Shown: positions 1-7,700 of the stretch, piece after piece
Position numbering within the stretch: the first letter of the stretch is position 1
How the letters are laid out: each line of letters opens with the position of its first letter
Source: Bacteroidota bacterium
GTDB taxonomy: Bacteria > Bacteroidota > Bacteroidia > Bacteroidales > GCA-2748055
Assembly: GCA_002748055.1 (NCBI GenBank)
Contig: PDRI01000025.1
Location: 1 to 44,472, forward strand
DNA length: 44,472 bases
Direction: 5' to 3'
Notes under the pieces: generated by a model
Told to the model about the DNA's origin: nothing
The model's input: the letters and a program-made list of their open reading frames with translations, nothing else
The model's database searches: none
Translations under genes and position numbers: made by a program

Positions 1-234
1 CCCCTGCTCGCCAGCCTGAGGAAAAGGGGGATTGCCACCGAACTCTACCCCGATGCGGCCAAGATGAAGAAGCAAATGAGCTATGCCAATCAGCGGGGCA
101 TTCCCTACGTGGCTGTGATCGGCGAATCGGAGATGGAGAAGGGAGTGATTAGCCTGAAAGACATGAACAGCGGCCAGCAGGAAACCCTGTCGCCGGAAGC
201 CCTCTACGGGCGTCTCAGCGAAAGACCTGCCTAA
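1..234 (+). CDS. hisS: Histidyl-tRNA synthetase, C-terminal fragment
   Basis: The gene enters from the left edge, so only the last 77 residues are visible, ending in TAA. They form the end of the anticodon-binding domain of class II tRNA synthetases. The stretch TELYPDAAKMKKQMSYA, then IPYVAVIGE, then the segment GVISLKDM is the usual order at the HisS C terminus. The protein charges tRNA-His in the cytoplasm. The catalytic domain and start lie outside the window. Histidine ammonia-lyase follows on the same strand after about 80 bp. Confidence 0.88.
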   Translation, partial: PLLASLRKRGIATELYPDAAKMKKQMSYANQRGIPYVAVIGESEMEKGVISLKDMNSGQQETLSPEALYGRLSERPA

Positions 235-313
235 TAACAGGCCATCAGGGGAGTGATGCCCACGGCTTTTTTCCGTTCTTCGGGGAATGGTTTTGAGCAA
301 AATTCGAGGAACA

Positions 314-1855
314 ATGGAACAAGTGCATTTGGTGAATACCGATCCCATCGGTTGGGAAAAAATCGAGGAGATTTTAGGGCATCTCAAAACCCTTAGGCTT
401 TCGGAGGACGTTAAGACCCGGATCACCCGCTGCCGTGACTACCTCGACCAGCGCCTTCGGAAAGGGGATGAGCTTATCTACGGGATCAATACAGGATTTG
501 GCTCCCTTTGTGATACGGTAATTTCAGAAGAAAATCTGGGATTGCTTCAGAAGAACCTCGTGATGTCGCATGCCTGCGGAACAGGGGATGAGGTGCCGGA
601 AGCGATCTCGAGGCTCATGCTCCTGCTGAAGATCCAGTCGCTGTGTTACGGGAATTCCGGGGTACAGTTGAGTACGGTCGAAAGGCTGGTCGACTTTTAC
701 AACAGCGATATTCTGCCCGTTGTTTATACCTATGGTTCCTTAGGAGCCTCGGGGGACCTGGCACCCCTGGCCCATATGTGCCTCCCCCTGCTTGGCATGG
801 GTGAGGTAAGGGTAAAGGGAGAGAAACGGCCCGCCGCTGAGCTGCTTGCAGAAAAGGGCTGGACCCCTGTTGAACTGCATTCCAAAGAGGGACTGGCCCT
901 GCTGAATGGAACCCAGTTTATGAGCGCCTATGGTGTTCACCTTTGCCTGCGGGTTTTCAGGCTTTCGCACCTGGCCGATGTAATTGCGGCCCTTTCCCTG
1001 GAGGCCTTCGATGGCCGTATTGAGCCCTTCCATGAACTGATTCAGGAGATCAGGCCGCATCGTGGCCAGATTGTAACGGCCAGGCGTATGCGTTGGCTTA
1101 CCGGGGGAAGTGAGCTGATCTCAAGGCCCAAGGCCCATGTACAGGATCCTTATTCTTTCCGTTGCATTCCACAGGTTCATGGAGCTTCTAAGGACTCGAT
1201 AAACTACGTAGCATATGTTTTTCGCAACGAAATCAATGCAGTAACCGATAATCCCACCATTTTCCCTGAGGAGGACCTGATTATTTCGGCCGGGAACTTT
1301 CACGGGCAACCGCTTGCCCTGGCCCTCGACAACCTGGCCATTGCCATGTCGGAGCTTGGGAATATCTCGGAGCGCCGCACCTATCAGCTGCTTTCCGGAA
1401 CCCGGGGCCTGCCGCCCTTCCTGGTGGCGAATCCCGGACTCAATTCGGGCTTTATGATTCCCCAGTATACCGCAGCCTCGATTGTGAGCCACAACAAACA
1501 ACTCTGCACCCCCTCTTCGGTCGATTCCATTGAGTCGTCGCAGGGACAGGAAGACCATGTCAGTATGGGGGCCAATGCCGCGACAAAGGCTTACAGGGTA
1601 ATGGAGAACCTGGAGCGCATTCTGGCCATTGAACTCTTTAATGCTGCTCAGGCTCTCGACTTCAGACGCCCCCTGCGGAGCAGCCCCTTTCTGGAGGAGC
1701 TTGTCAAGGCCTACCGCGAGCGGGTTGCCTTTGTCGACGATGATAAGGTGATGTACAGCCAGATTCGCGAGAGCGTGGCCTTTTTGCGTGAATACGATCT
1801 GAAGCTGCCCGCCGAGCTGCTCTACAACAGGGACTACGAGCCCGAGGCCCTTTGA
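314..1855 (+). CDS. hutH: Histidine ammonia-lyase
   Basis: This enzyme removes ammonia from L-histidine to give trans-urocanate, the first step of histidine breakdown. The Ala-Ser-Gly triad that cyclises into the MIO cofactor is at residues 145-147 in GSLGASGDLAPLAHM. The later block SSQGQEDHVSMGANAATKA is the conserved HAL region that contacts the substrate. At 513 residues the length is normal. I chose the ATG at 314 because GAGGA lies just upstream and homologues begin near this residue; an in-frame ATG at 287 would add nine residues. No hutU, hutI or ftcD is present nearby, so the rest of the pathway must be elsewhere or absent. A phenylalanine or tyrosine ammonia-lyase is possible but the HutH-like motifs argue for histidine. 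Confidence 0.88.
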   Translation: MEQVHLVNTDPIGWEKIEEILGHLKTLRLSEDVKTRITRCRDYLDQRLRKGDELIYGINTGFGSLCDTVISEENLGLLQKNLVMSHACGTGDEVPEAISRLMLLLKIQSLCYGNSGVQLSTVERLVDFYNSDILPVVYTYGSLGASGDLAPLAHMCLPLLGMGEVRVKGEKRPAAELLAEKGWTPVELHSKEGLALLNGTQFMSAYGVHLCLRVFRLSHLADVIAALSLEAFDGRIEPFHELIQEIRPHRGQIVTARRMRWLTGGSELISRPKAHVQDPYSFRCIPQVHGASKDSINYVAYVFRNEINAVTDNPTIFPEEDLIISAGNFHGQPLALALDNLAIAMSELGNISERRTYQLLSGTRGLPPFLVANPGLNSGFMIPQYTAASIVSHNKQLCTPSSVDSIESSQGQEDHVSMGANAATKAYRVMENLERILAIELFNAAQALDFRRPLRSSPFLEELVKAYRERVAFVDDDKVMYSQIRESVAFLREYDLKLPAELLYNRDYEPEAL

Positions 1856-1900
1856 ATCCGGGCCTTGAAGCCCGTCCCGCAAGCCTGAGTCGCTTAGCTC

Positions 1901-2419
1901 TTAGTGGGGGAGTTGACAGGGTTCGTGACCCCGCTTGTTGTGCCCCTTCCGGGGGCCCTCTCCCGACTCCCTGTAGCGGATCTTATGAAGGAGATGCTTT
2001 CTGAACTTCCACTCGACCCGGTAGAGTAAGATGACCTTTTTAATGGCCAGGACCTCCGGGAATTTCTCATGGTAGTATTCCATCTCGAGCTGATGCAGTT
2101 CAGCCTTGATGCTGCGTATCCTTTCCAGGGCCTCTTTGTATTCCTCCTGACTCAGGTTGTCCTGGTTCGAGTGGCAGAAGTTAAAGGTGTTTCGCTCTTC
2201 GTCGAAAAGCTTGCTTTTTCGATTGTAATAGTCGTCGTACATTGGCAGAAAGCTGGCGGCTTCTTCTGCCGTAAGCTCGAGTTCCCTTGTGAAATAGGCT
2301 TCGCGCTCCTGCTTGAATTTGGCAATCATTTCATCGGATTGCGCCTGAAGCAGCGAAAAGGGCAGCAAAAGGATGGCGGCGAGCAGCGGGGTTTTCATTG
2401 TGGGCAGCAGGGTTTTCAT
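1901..2419 (-). CDS. Small periplasmic Spy/CpxP-like sensor of an ECF sigma module
   Basis: The protein has 172 residues with an N-terminal signal peptide ending near LLQAQ, followed by a charged, helical body (MIAKFKQEREAYFTRELEL, then an LTAEEAASFLPMYDDYY stretch). Small helical periplasmic proteins like this commonly close sigma/anti-sigma operons in Bacteroidota and resemble the Spy/CpxP group. It lies 30 bp downstream of the anti-sigma-like gene and is probably the last gene of that operon. The start is ambiguous: ATGAAAACCC occurs twice, 21 bp apart (2419 and 2398), and either start gives a workable signal peptide. The C terminus is basic and histidine-rich (RKGHNKRGHEP). The function as a stress or ligand sensor is inferred from context only. 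Confidence 0.6.
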   Translation of the reverse strand: MKTLLPTMKTPLLAAILLLPFSLLQAQSDEMIAKFKQEREAYFTRELELTAEEAASFLPMYDDYYNRKSKLFDEERNTFNFCHSNQDNLSQEEYKEALERIRSIKAELHQLEMEYYHEKFPEVLAIKKVILLYRVEWKFRKHLLHKIRYRESGEGPRKGHNKRGHEPCQLPH

Positions 2420-2449
2420 CTTGTGGTCTTTTTGGGGTTTACAGCGGGT

Positions 2450-2878
2450 CTAATCTTCAAACAGGAGTTCCGGTCCGATGTCATTCATTGCCAGGTATTC
2501 GCTGGCCTGGGTCAGGAAGGGCTCAGTTTCGTTCAGGGACAAACTCTCCTCTTCCAAAAATTCGAACAGGTAGAAGTCCTCATCGGGTAAAGCCAGGTTT
2601 TCCAGTACTTCGGACTTCGGATCTTCTTCGGCCACTGAGCGGGTGTCTGGCCTGGTACTCACATAGGTGATCAGGATCAGTGCTGCAAGCAAAGCAGCAA
2701 GGGCAATGCGGAATCCCGATGAGGGGCCGGTACGCCAAAGGGGCTTTGGGGCAGCCTTCTCCCGGATTCGCTCTTCGATGCGTTTGGGGAGGCTGTCGAA
2801 ATAGGCCTCGGGGGCCCTGAAAACCTCTTGTTTCAGCCTCGGATCCGACAGGGGATTCTTCTCTTTTTTTGCTTCCAT
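2450..2878 (-). CDS. Single-span anti-sigma-factor-like protein
   Basis: This is a protein of about 142 residues with a cytoplasmic N-terminal segment containing APEAYFDSLPKRIEERI, a pattern common in Bacteroidota anti-sigma proteins encoded after ECF sigma genes. One membrane span follows (around FRIALAALLAALILITYV), then an acidic outer portion rich in Glu and Leu. I start it at the ATG at 2878; the upstream in-frame TTG at 2899 is less likely. It follows the sigma gene by 37 bp. By analogy it would hold the sigma factor at the membrane and release it on an envelope signal, perhaps relayed by the downstream periplasmic protein. There is no zinc-binding ZAS motif. Confidence 0.65.
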   Translation of the reverse strand: MEAKKEKNPLSDPRLKQEVFRAPEAYFDSLPKRIEERIREKAAPKPLWRTGPSSGFRIALAALLAALILITYVSTRPDTRSVAEEDPKSEVLENLALPDEDFYLFEFLEEESLSLNETEPFLTQASEYLAMNDIGPELLFED

Positions 2879-2915
2879 TTTTATTACCTGTTTGACCAAT
2901 AAGCGTCCCGAAGGT

Positions 2916-3461
2916 TTAGTCTTCCTGCAGGGCTGTTTTTATTTTTTTTACTGCGTGGTGGTAGGATGCCTTCAGGGTACCTACCGGGCTTCCCAGGATC
3001 TCGGATATCTCCTCGTATTTCAGTTCATCGAAATACTTCATATTGAAAACGAGCCTTTGTTTCTCGGGCAGCCGGAGTACCGCCTGTTGCAGCTTCAATT
3101 GAAGCTCGTCGCCGTCGAAGAAGCAGTCTGTGGCCAGGGCATCCGCCATTTTCGCTTCTACATCGACCCAGGGTGCAAAGGCTCTGCGCTTTTTCTGCTT
3201 CAGAAAACTGAGGGCTTCATTGGTGGCGATGCGGTAGAGCCAGGTGAAGATCGAGGAATCGGCCCTGAATCCGGGGAGGGCCCCCCATACCTTCAGGAAG
3301 GTACTCTGGAGGACATCGTCGCTGTCGTGGTGGTCGATGAGCAGTTTACGAATGTGCCGGTAGAGCCTTTCCTGGTATTGAGCAAGCAGCAGGGTGAAGG
3401 CCTGCTCCATATTTCCCGCTTTCAGGTGCCTGAGTATCGCGCTCTCATCTGTTTCCGGCAT
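2916..3461 (-). CDS. ECF-type RNA polymerase sigma factor
   Basis: The protein has 181 residues and the two-domain ECF layout. Region 2 is near residues 20-90 (DHHDSDDVLQSTFLKVW, then SIFTWLYRIATNEALSFLK) and region 4 is near 125-178 (LPEKQRLVFNMKYFDELKYE, then a helix-turn-helix GTLKASYHHAVKKIK). It starts with ATG at 3461, nine bases after the stop of the upstream VWA gene, so the two are very likely co-transcribed. It should direct RNA polymerase to a small regulon and be held by the downstream membrane protein. The target promoters cannot be read from this window. Confidence 0.9.
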   Translation of the reverse strand: MPETDESAILRHLKAGNMEQAFTLLLAQYQERLYRHIRKLLIDHHDSDDVLQSTFLKVWGALPGFRADSSIFTWLYRIATNEALSFLKQKKRRAFAPWVDVEAKMADALATDCFFDGDELQLKLQQAVLRLPEKQRLVFNMKYFDELKYEEISEILGSPVGTLKASYHHAVKKIKTALQED

Positions 3462-3470
3462 CGCTCAGGC

Positions 3471-4868
3471 TCAATAGAACTTGATGTTTTCGGCCGAGCC
3501 GGGATCGATTTTAAATTCCCTGATAATGGTGTAGTTTGTGGATTTAAGATCGGCCCGCCTGAAGACCACCTTGTAGGTTCCGGGCTGAAGGTAGTAGCCC
3601 TGGTTGTTTTTGTTTTCCTGAAGGTTCAGCACCCATTTTTGTCTGCCTTCCTCGTCGATCTGATAGAGGGAGCCACTGCCGGGTTGCTGGCCGCTGAAGC
3701 TTGCAAAGCCGGGTGCCGGAATCTCTACGGTGGTGGTATAACTCTGCAGAATCTCGACCCCGCGGATATGCATCAGGGGGTAGATGGGGATTTCCAGGTC
3801 GTAGCTGCCCACGAGGTATTTCCCCAGGCTGCCCATCTTCTGGATGTTAATGGTGTTCGGATCGCCGGTTTTTTTGACCAGGATTTTCTCGTTGTCGTAG
3901 GCCTTTCCCCGGGTGGTGCGGATCAGCAGGTAGCCCTGTGGGGCTTCAACGCCCATGGTGTTGTGGCGGCCCGTGACCAGCTTAATGCTGTCGATCCTGA
4001 CCTCCGGGATGGTCTGAGCCACCAGGTCGTAGGTGCTCATGTGGTCGAGCATGATGGTGTCGGGATTGCCCTTGCCGTTCAGGGTATGGATCATGTTGTA
4101 GCGAATCTTTCCCGAAAAGCGGTCATAGAATATCATGTTCACATCCGTTTCGTTCGGATGCCCCTCGCTGTCGAGCAGGTTCACCTGGGCACTGGTGGCA
4201 TTCAGGGCCTGGGTAATTACCACCTTGAGTGCTTCACGAAACTCCCTTTTACTGGGGGCGTCGTAGTATTCGCCAACGCAGTTGAAGGTTTCCTTAAAGC
4301 CGGGATCGTTCCCAATTCCAATGACAAAGGGCCGCAGGATGATGCCCTTTTTCTGCAATCCGATGCTGACCTCACAGGGGGCCCCGTCGCAGGCTTCGAC
4401 CCCGTCGGTGATGAGGACAATGATATTCCGGCAATTGCTACAGGGCGGAAAGTCGCCGGGAGCCAGTTCCAGAGAATGGGCAATTGGGGTCGTCCCTTTG
4501 GGGTTGATAAAACGCAGCTTTTGCCGGATTCTGGATGCATTGTTCGGGCTGAAGGGCACCTCCAGTTTGGTGTCACTGCAGTCCTGGGGTGGGACAGGAC
4601 TTTGGTGTCCATAAACCCTGAGAGCCATTTCGACATGCTCCATCTGTTCGAGGCTGTCGATCATGTCTGTGAGTATTTCCCGGGCAATGTCGATCTTTCG
4701 GGATCCGTCCCAGGCCCCCGCCATGGAGTTGGAGGCATCGAAGATGAACAGAATCCGGGAGGTGGGTTCATAGCCCCTATCTTCATCCATCTGCTGTGCC
4801 AGCAGGCCGGTTTTTGGCATCAGGCAAAGCAGGAGCAGGTATATTTTGAACTTCAAAGGCCCCTTCAT
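3471..4868 (-). CDS. Secreted von Willebrand factor A domain protein
   Basis: The protein has 465 residues with a signal peptide ending near GLLAQQ. The VWA domain begins at ILFIFDASNSM, giving a complete metal-ion-dependent adhesion site start (D44-S46-S48), with the conserved threonine near PKGTTPIAHSLE and the aspartate in LITDGVEAC. The domain covers about residues 38-225. Four cysteines in this domain could pair outside the cytoplasm. The remaining 240 residues look like beta-rich modules (repeated patterns such as YDLVAQTIP and YDLEIPIYP) with no domain I can name and no T9SS sorting tail. The gene directly precedes the sigma factor (9 bp gap) and follows the carboxypeptidase gene by 72 bp. 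It may be a surface or periplasmic input to the sigma circuit; that is inference. Confidence 0.78.
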   Translation of the reverse strand: MKGPLKFKIYLLLLCLMPKTGLLAQQMDEDRGYEPTSRILFIFDASNSMAGAWDGSRKIDIAREILTDMIDSLEQMEHVEMALRVYGHQSPVPPQDCSDTKLEVPFSPNNASRIRQKLRFINPKGTTPIAHSLELAPGDFPPCSNCRNIIVLITDGVEACDGAPCEVSIGLQKKGIILRPFVIGIGNDPGFKETFNCVGEYYDAPSKREFREALKVVITQALNATSAQVNLLDSEGHPNETDVNMIFYDRFSGKIRYNMIHTLNGKGNPDTIMLDHMSTYDLVAQTIPEVRIDSIKLVTGRHNTMGVEAPQGYLLIRTTRGKAYDNEKILVKKTGDPNTINIQKMGSLGKYLVGSYDLEIPIYPLMHIRGVEILQSYTTTVEIPAPGFASFSGQQPGSGSLYQIDEEGRQKWVLNLQENKNNQGYYLQPGTYKVVFRRADLKSTNYTIIREFKIDPGSAENIKFY

Positions 4869-4940
4869 CGTCTCCTAAGGCTGGGTTTCAGCTAAAAGTA
4901 CGAAAAAAGGCTGCAAGGGGGCCAGAAGTTACAAACATCC

Positions 4941-6476
4941 TCAACGCCGGATGAATTTGCGATGCAGAACCCCGTTGGAGTACCTCAGTTGCAGACAGAA
5001 AAGCCCGGGAGGCAGATCGTTGATTGACAGGCTGATGGATTGCTTCGGCCCGGTCAGATGTTCCTGCCTGAGGATGCGTCCTTCCCGGGAAATGATGAGC
5101 AGTAGCGCATCTCCCGGAGGCAGTCCCGAGCCTTCGACAATGAGCTGCGCACCCGCCGGGTTCGGGTAGAGGGACAAGGCAGGTGCTTGTTCCCGGGATT
5201 TGGCCTTCACCTTCCGGGCTTTAAGTTCAAAGTCGATTTCAGTGCGCTGGTGGTCGACCACATGAACCAGCAGGGTGTCGTTGTAGTAGCCCGGGGCCGA
5301 AGCTACAAGGGGGTAGCTTCCTTCGGAAAGGTAACGGTGGAAAATGCCCTTGGAATTGCTGAAAACAGCGGATGAATCGCGGTCGTGGCCCGGGATGTAA
5401 ATCCTGGCCTCAAGGGCTTGTCCGTCACCGGCCGAGTAAACCCTTCCCCGCACACCATACCTGGCCTGGGCCATGTAGTTGATGAGCGGGCGGTAGTTGA
5501 TGTTCCAGAAGCGGTTCAGCTCATTTGCAGGCGGAAATTTTTCCAGCGACAGTTCCAGGGTGATTTCCCTGCCCTGCAGGTAGTATGTCAGGTAGTCCTG
5601 TCGCCCCCCTCTGACGATGTACCACTCGGCACCGTTGGTGACACCATCGCTAAAGCCTGCCATGTAGGAAGGGTCCACAGCACGGGCTTCATCGGCATAC
5701 TCCCTTGAGACGAAATAGAACCAGGCATCGTCGGCATGTCGCGGGTAGCAATGATCCCAGGGATAGTTTACCACCTCTTCGCCACCATGCAGGTTGGCCG
5801 ACAAATTGAAGCGATGTTCATGCAGAAATTTCATCATGTCGCGGGTCTCGGGGGCACGATGAGCGCTTTGATCGGGTTCAGCAGCTCCCGGGTCCGGGAA
5901 ATCCCTGTTCAGATCGACTCCGGCACTGTTGTAGCGCCGGGCATGTTCAAGTGATTCGGGATCGCCGGCCATGTAGGCCCCGTCGGGGTTGGCCAGGGGA
6001 TTGATCCAGATGTCGAGATCGTCGAGGATGCTGGTGATTTCAGGGTCTTGCCTGTAGCCCGAGAGCAGGGTGTCGGCCAGCCTCAGCAGCAGCACATAGC
6101 CTACCAGCTCGTCGCCGTGCATGGTGGAGGTGTAGAGAAAGCGGGCCCTGCATCCCGGCTCTCCGGCTTTGGTCGTCTTATCCGGCACCGCGCCTTCGGT
6201 GTTGATGTTCAGTGCCAGCAGAAGGCGTCCTCCGGGTGTGATGCCAAAGGTGTCGAGCCTGCAGAGCTGTGGGTATTCCTTCGCAAAGGCGTTCATTATG
6301 TCGAGGTACTGGCTGTAGGTGGGATAGGAGTGGTAGCTTCTGGCGTCCTCGGTGCTTTGCGCCATGTCCTCCGCGCTGAAGCCGTGGCTCGTCAGCTGGG
6401 CGCGACTCTCCGATGGCCGGCATAAAGCGCTCAACCCGACAAAGAAGAGCGGCAGGTATTTGCCTGCCCCGGTCAT
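4941..6476 (-). CDS. M14 zinc carboxypeptidase with T9SS type A sorting domain
   Basis: This is a secreted metallopeptidase of 511 residues. After a signal peptide (cleavage near SRAQ) comes the peptidase domain: HxxE zinc ligands H120 and E123 in STMHGDELVGY, the third ligand histidine in SANLHGGEEVVNYPWDH, and the general-base glutamate in EITLELSLEKFPP. A carboxypeptidase-regulatory-like beta sandwich follows (VRGRVYSAGDGQALEARIYI), then a T9SS type A C-terminal domain (LSLYPNPAGAQLIVEG to the terminal KFIRR). It should trim C-terminal residues from peptides at the cell surface or outside the cell, exported by Sec and then the T9SS. Its ATG overlaps the ychF stop codon by one base (TGATG), which suggests translational coupling. 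Confidence 0.9.
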   Translation of the reverse strand: MTGAGKYLPLFFVGLSALCRPSESRAQLTSHGFSAEDMAQSTEDARSYHSYPTYSQYLDIMNAFAKEYPQLCRLDTFGITPGGRLLLALNINTEGAVPDKTTKAGEPGCRARFLYTSTMHGDELVGYVLLLRLADTLLSGYRQDPEITSILDDLDIWINPLANPDGAYMAGDPESLEHARRYNSAGVDLNRDFPDPGAAEPDQSAHRAPETRDMMKFLHEHRFNLSANLHGGEEVVNYPWDHCYPRHADDAWFYFVSREYADEARAVDPSYMAGFSDGVTNGAEWYIVRGGRQDYLTYYLQGREITLELSLEKFPPANELNRFWNINYRPLINYMAQARYGVRGRVYSAGDGQALEARIYIPGHDRDSSAVFSNSKGIFHRYLSEGSYPLVASAPGYYNDTLLVHVVDHQRTEIDFELKARKVKAKSREQAPALSLYPNPAGAQLIVEGSGLPPGDALLLIISREGRILRQEHLTGPKQSISLSINDLPPGLFCLQLRYSNGVLHRKFIRR

Positions 6477-7573
6477 CAGACGTTGAAACGGATGTGCAGA
6501 ATGTCGGCCTCCCCAACCACATATTGCTTGCCTTCGACCGAGAGCTTGCCCTGCTCCTTGCAGGCCTGTTCCGAGCCCAGTGAGATGAAGTCCTCGTATT
6601 TCATCACCTCGGCACGAATGAAGCCCCTTTGCAGGTCGGAGTGGATGGCCCCGGCAGCTTCAGGAGCTGTGGCGCCCTTGCGGATGGTCCAGGCACGGAT
6701 CTCCTTGGGACCAACAGTAAAGAAGGAGATGAGGTTCAGCATGGCGTAGGCCGCCCGCACCAGCTTACTCACCCCCGGTTCTTCGAGGCCGGCGTCGGCG
6801 AGGAAAGCCCTGCGATCGTCCTCGTCTTCCAGCTCGGCGATCTCCGATTCGAGACGGGCAGCAAGGACAAGGACTTCGGGGCCTTCTTCGGCCAGGTAGG
6901 ACTTAACCTTCTCAACATAGGCGTTTCCGGTGGTGGCCGAAGCGTCATCGACGTTGCAAACGTACATGACCGGCTTGCAGGTGAGCAGGAAGAGGTCTTC
7001 GATGTATTTTTTGTCGCCCTCACTTATCTCCAGGGTTCGGGCATTCTGGAAGTCCTCCAGATGCGCCTTGTAGCGTTGCAGGACCTCGACACCCCGTTTG
7101 GCATCTTTGTCGCCCGACTTGGCAACCCTGCCCAGGCGTTCGATTTTCTTTTCCACCGATTCGAGGTCCTTGACCTGAAGCTCGAGGTTGAGGGTTTCGA
7201 TGTCCCTCACCGGATCGACCGATCCGTCGATGTGGGGAAGCTGCTCATCGTCGAAGCAGCGCAGCACATGGATCAGGGCATCGGAATTGCGGATGTCGGC
7301 CAGGAATTTATTGCCCACACCTTCCCCCTGGCTGGCCCCTTTTGTCAGGCCGGGGATATCCACAATATCGACCGTTGCCGGGATGACCTTTTCGGTGGTC
7401 TGGAAGTTTTCCAGGTTGTAGAGTCTGGGCTCGGGCACGTTTACCACGCCCATGTTCGATTTGTTGGTGGTAAACGCGAAACTTGAGGTCTCGACCCGGG
7501 TATTTGACATACAATTAAAGAGGGTGGACTTACCTACATTGGCCACCCCGACGATCCCGCACTTCAGTCCCAT
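6476..7573 (-). CDS. ychF: Ribosome-binding ATPase YchF
   Basis: This is a 365-residue OBG-family P-loop protein. The P-loop is at the N terminus in GIVGVANVGKSTLFN, the switch/G3 motif is DIPGLTKGAS, and the altered G4-like motif NVDD replaces the GTP-specific NKxD, as expected for the ATP-preferring YchF. The C-terminal TGS-like domain contains FFTVGPKEIRAWTIRKG and ends with YVVGEADILHIRFNV. The family binds ribosomes and takes part in translation and oxidative stress responses. The gene heads a minus-strand run and is divergent from transketolase. The downstream secreted carboxypeptidase starts inside its stop codon, an unusual pairing of function. Confidence 0.95.
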   Translation of the reverse strand: MGLKCGIVGVANVGKSTLFNCMSNTRVETSSFAFTTNKSNMGVVNVPEPRLYNLENFQTTEKVIPATVDIVDIPGLTKGASQGEGVGNKFLADIRNSDALIHVLRCFDDEQLPHIDGSVDPVRDIETLNLELQVKDLESVEKKIERLGRVAKSGDKDAKRGVEVLQRYKAHLEDFQNARTLEISEGDKKYIEDLFLLTCKPVMYVCNVDDASATTGNAYVEKVKSYLAEEGPEVLVLAARLESEIAELEDEDDRRAFLADAGLEEPGVSKLVRAAYAMLNLISFFTVGPKEIRAWTIRKGATAPEAAGAIHSDLQRGFIRAEVMKYEDFISLGSEQACKEQGKLSVEGKQYVVGEADILHIRFNV

Positions 7574-7591
7574 TTAGTGTAAAATTTTGGC

Positions 7592-7599
7592 CAAAATTA
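7592..7599 (-). promoter_or_regulatory. Possible -7 box for ychF
   Basis: Read on the minus strand the sequence is TAATTTTG, matching the Bacteroidota TAnnTTTG -7 box, 18 bases upstream of the ychF ATG. I find no convincing TTG element at the expected -33 distance, so this is a moderate prediction. Confidence 0.4.
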
Positions 7600-7645
7600 C
7601 GAAAAAAGAAGCACTGAGCTTCCCGGTCGTTTAAATATTAATCGG

Positions 7646-7653
7646 TATTTTTG
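7646..7653 (+). promoter_or_regulatory. Possible -7 box for transketolase
   Basis: TATTTTTG matches the Bacteroidota TAnnTTTG -7 box and lies 47 bases before the transketolase ATG, leaving a leader of about 40 bases with AAAGGA near the start. The -33 element is not clear. Confidence 0.45.
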
Positions 7654-7700
7654 AGCCCCTTAGATCGAAGCTATTTACAAAAACAGAAACAAAGGACAAG

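Noticed and set aside
1859..1874. A short CGGGC/GCCCG hairpin after hutH considered as a terminator.
   Set aside because: The stem is only five base pairs and no T run follows on either strand.
2892..4895. A 667-codon open frame on the plus strand opposite the sigma and VWA genes.
   Set aside because: It has no domain, its composition mirrors the codon bias of the minus-strand genes, and those genes have clear motifs. It is an antisense shadow typical of GC-rich DNA.
6629..7486. A 285-codon plus-strand frame opposite ychF.
   Set aside because: The ychF protein on the minus strand has a full P-loop and TGS domain; this frame has no motif and no signal of its own.
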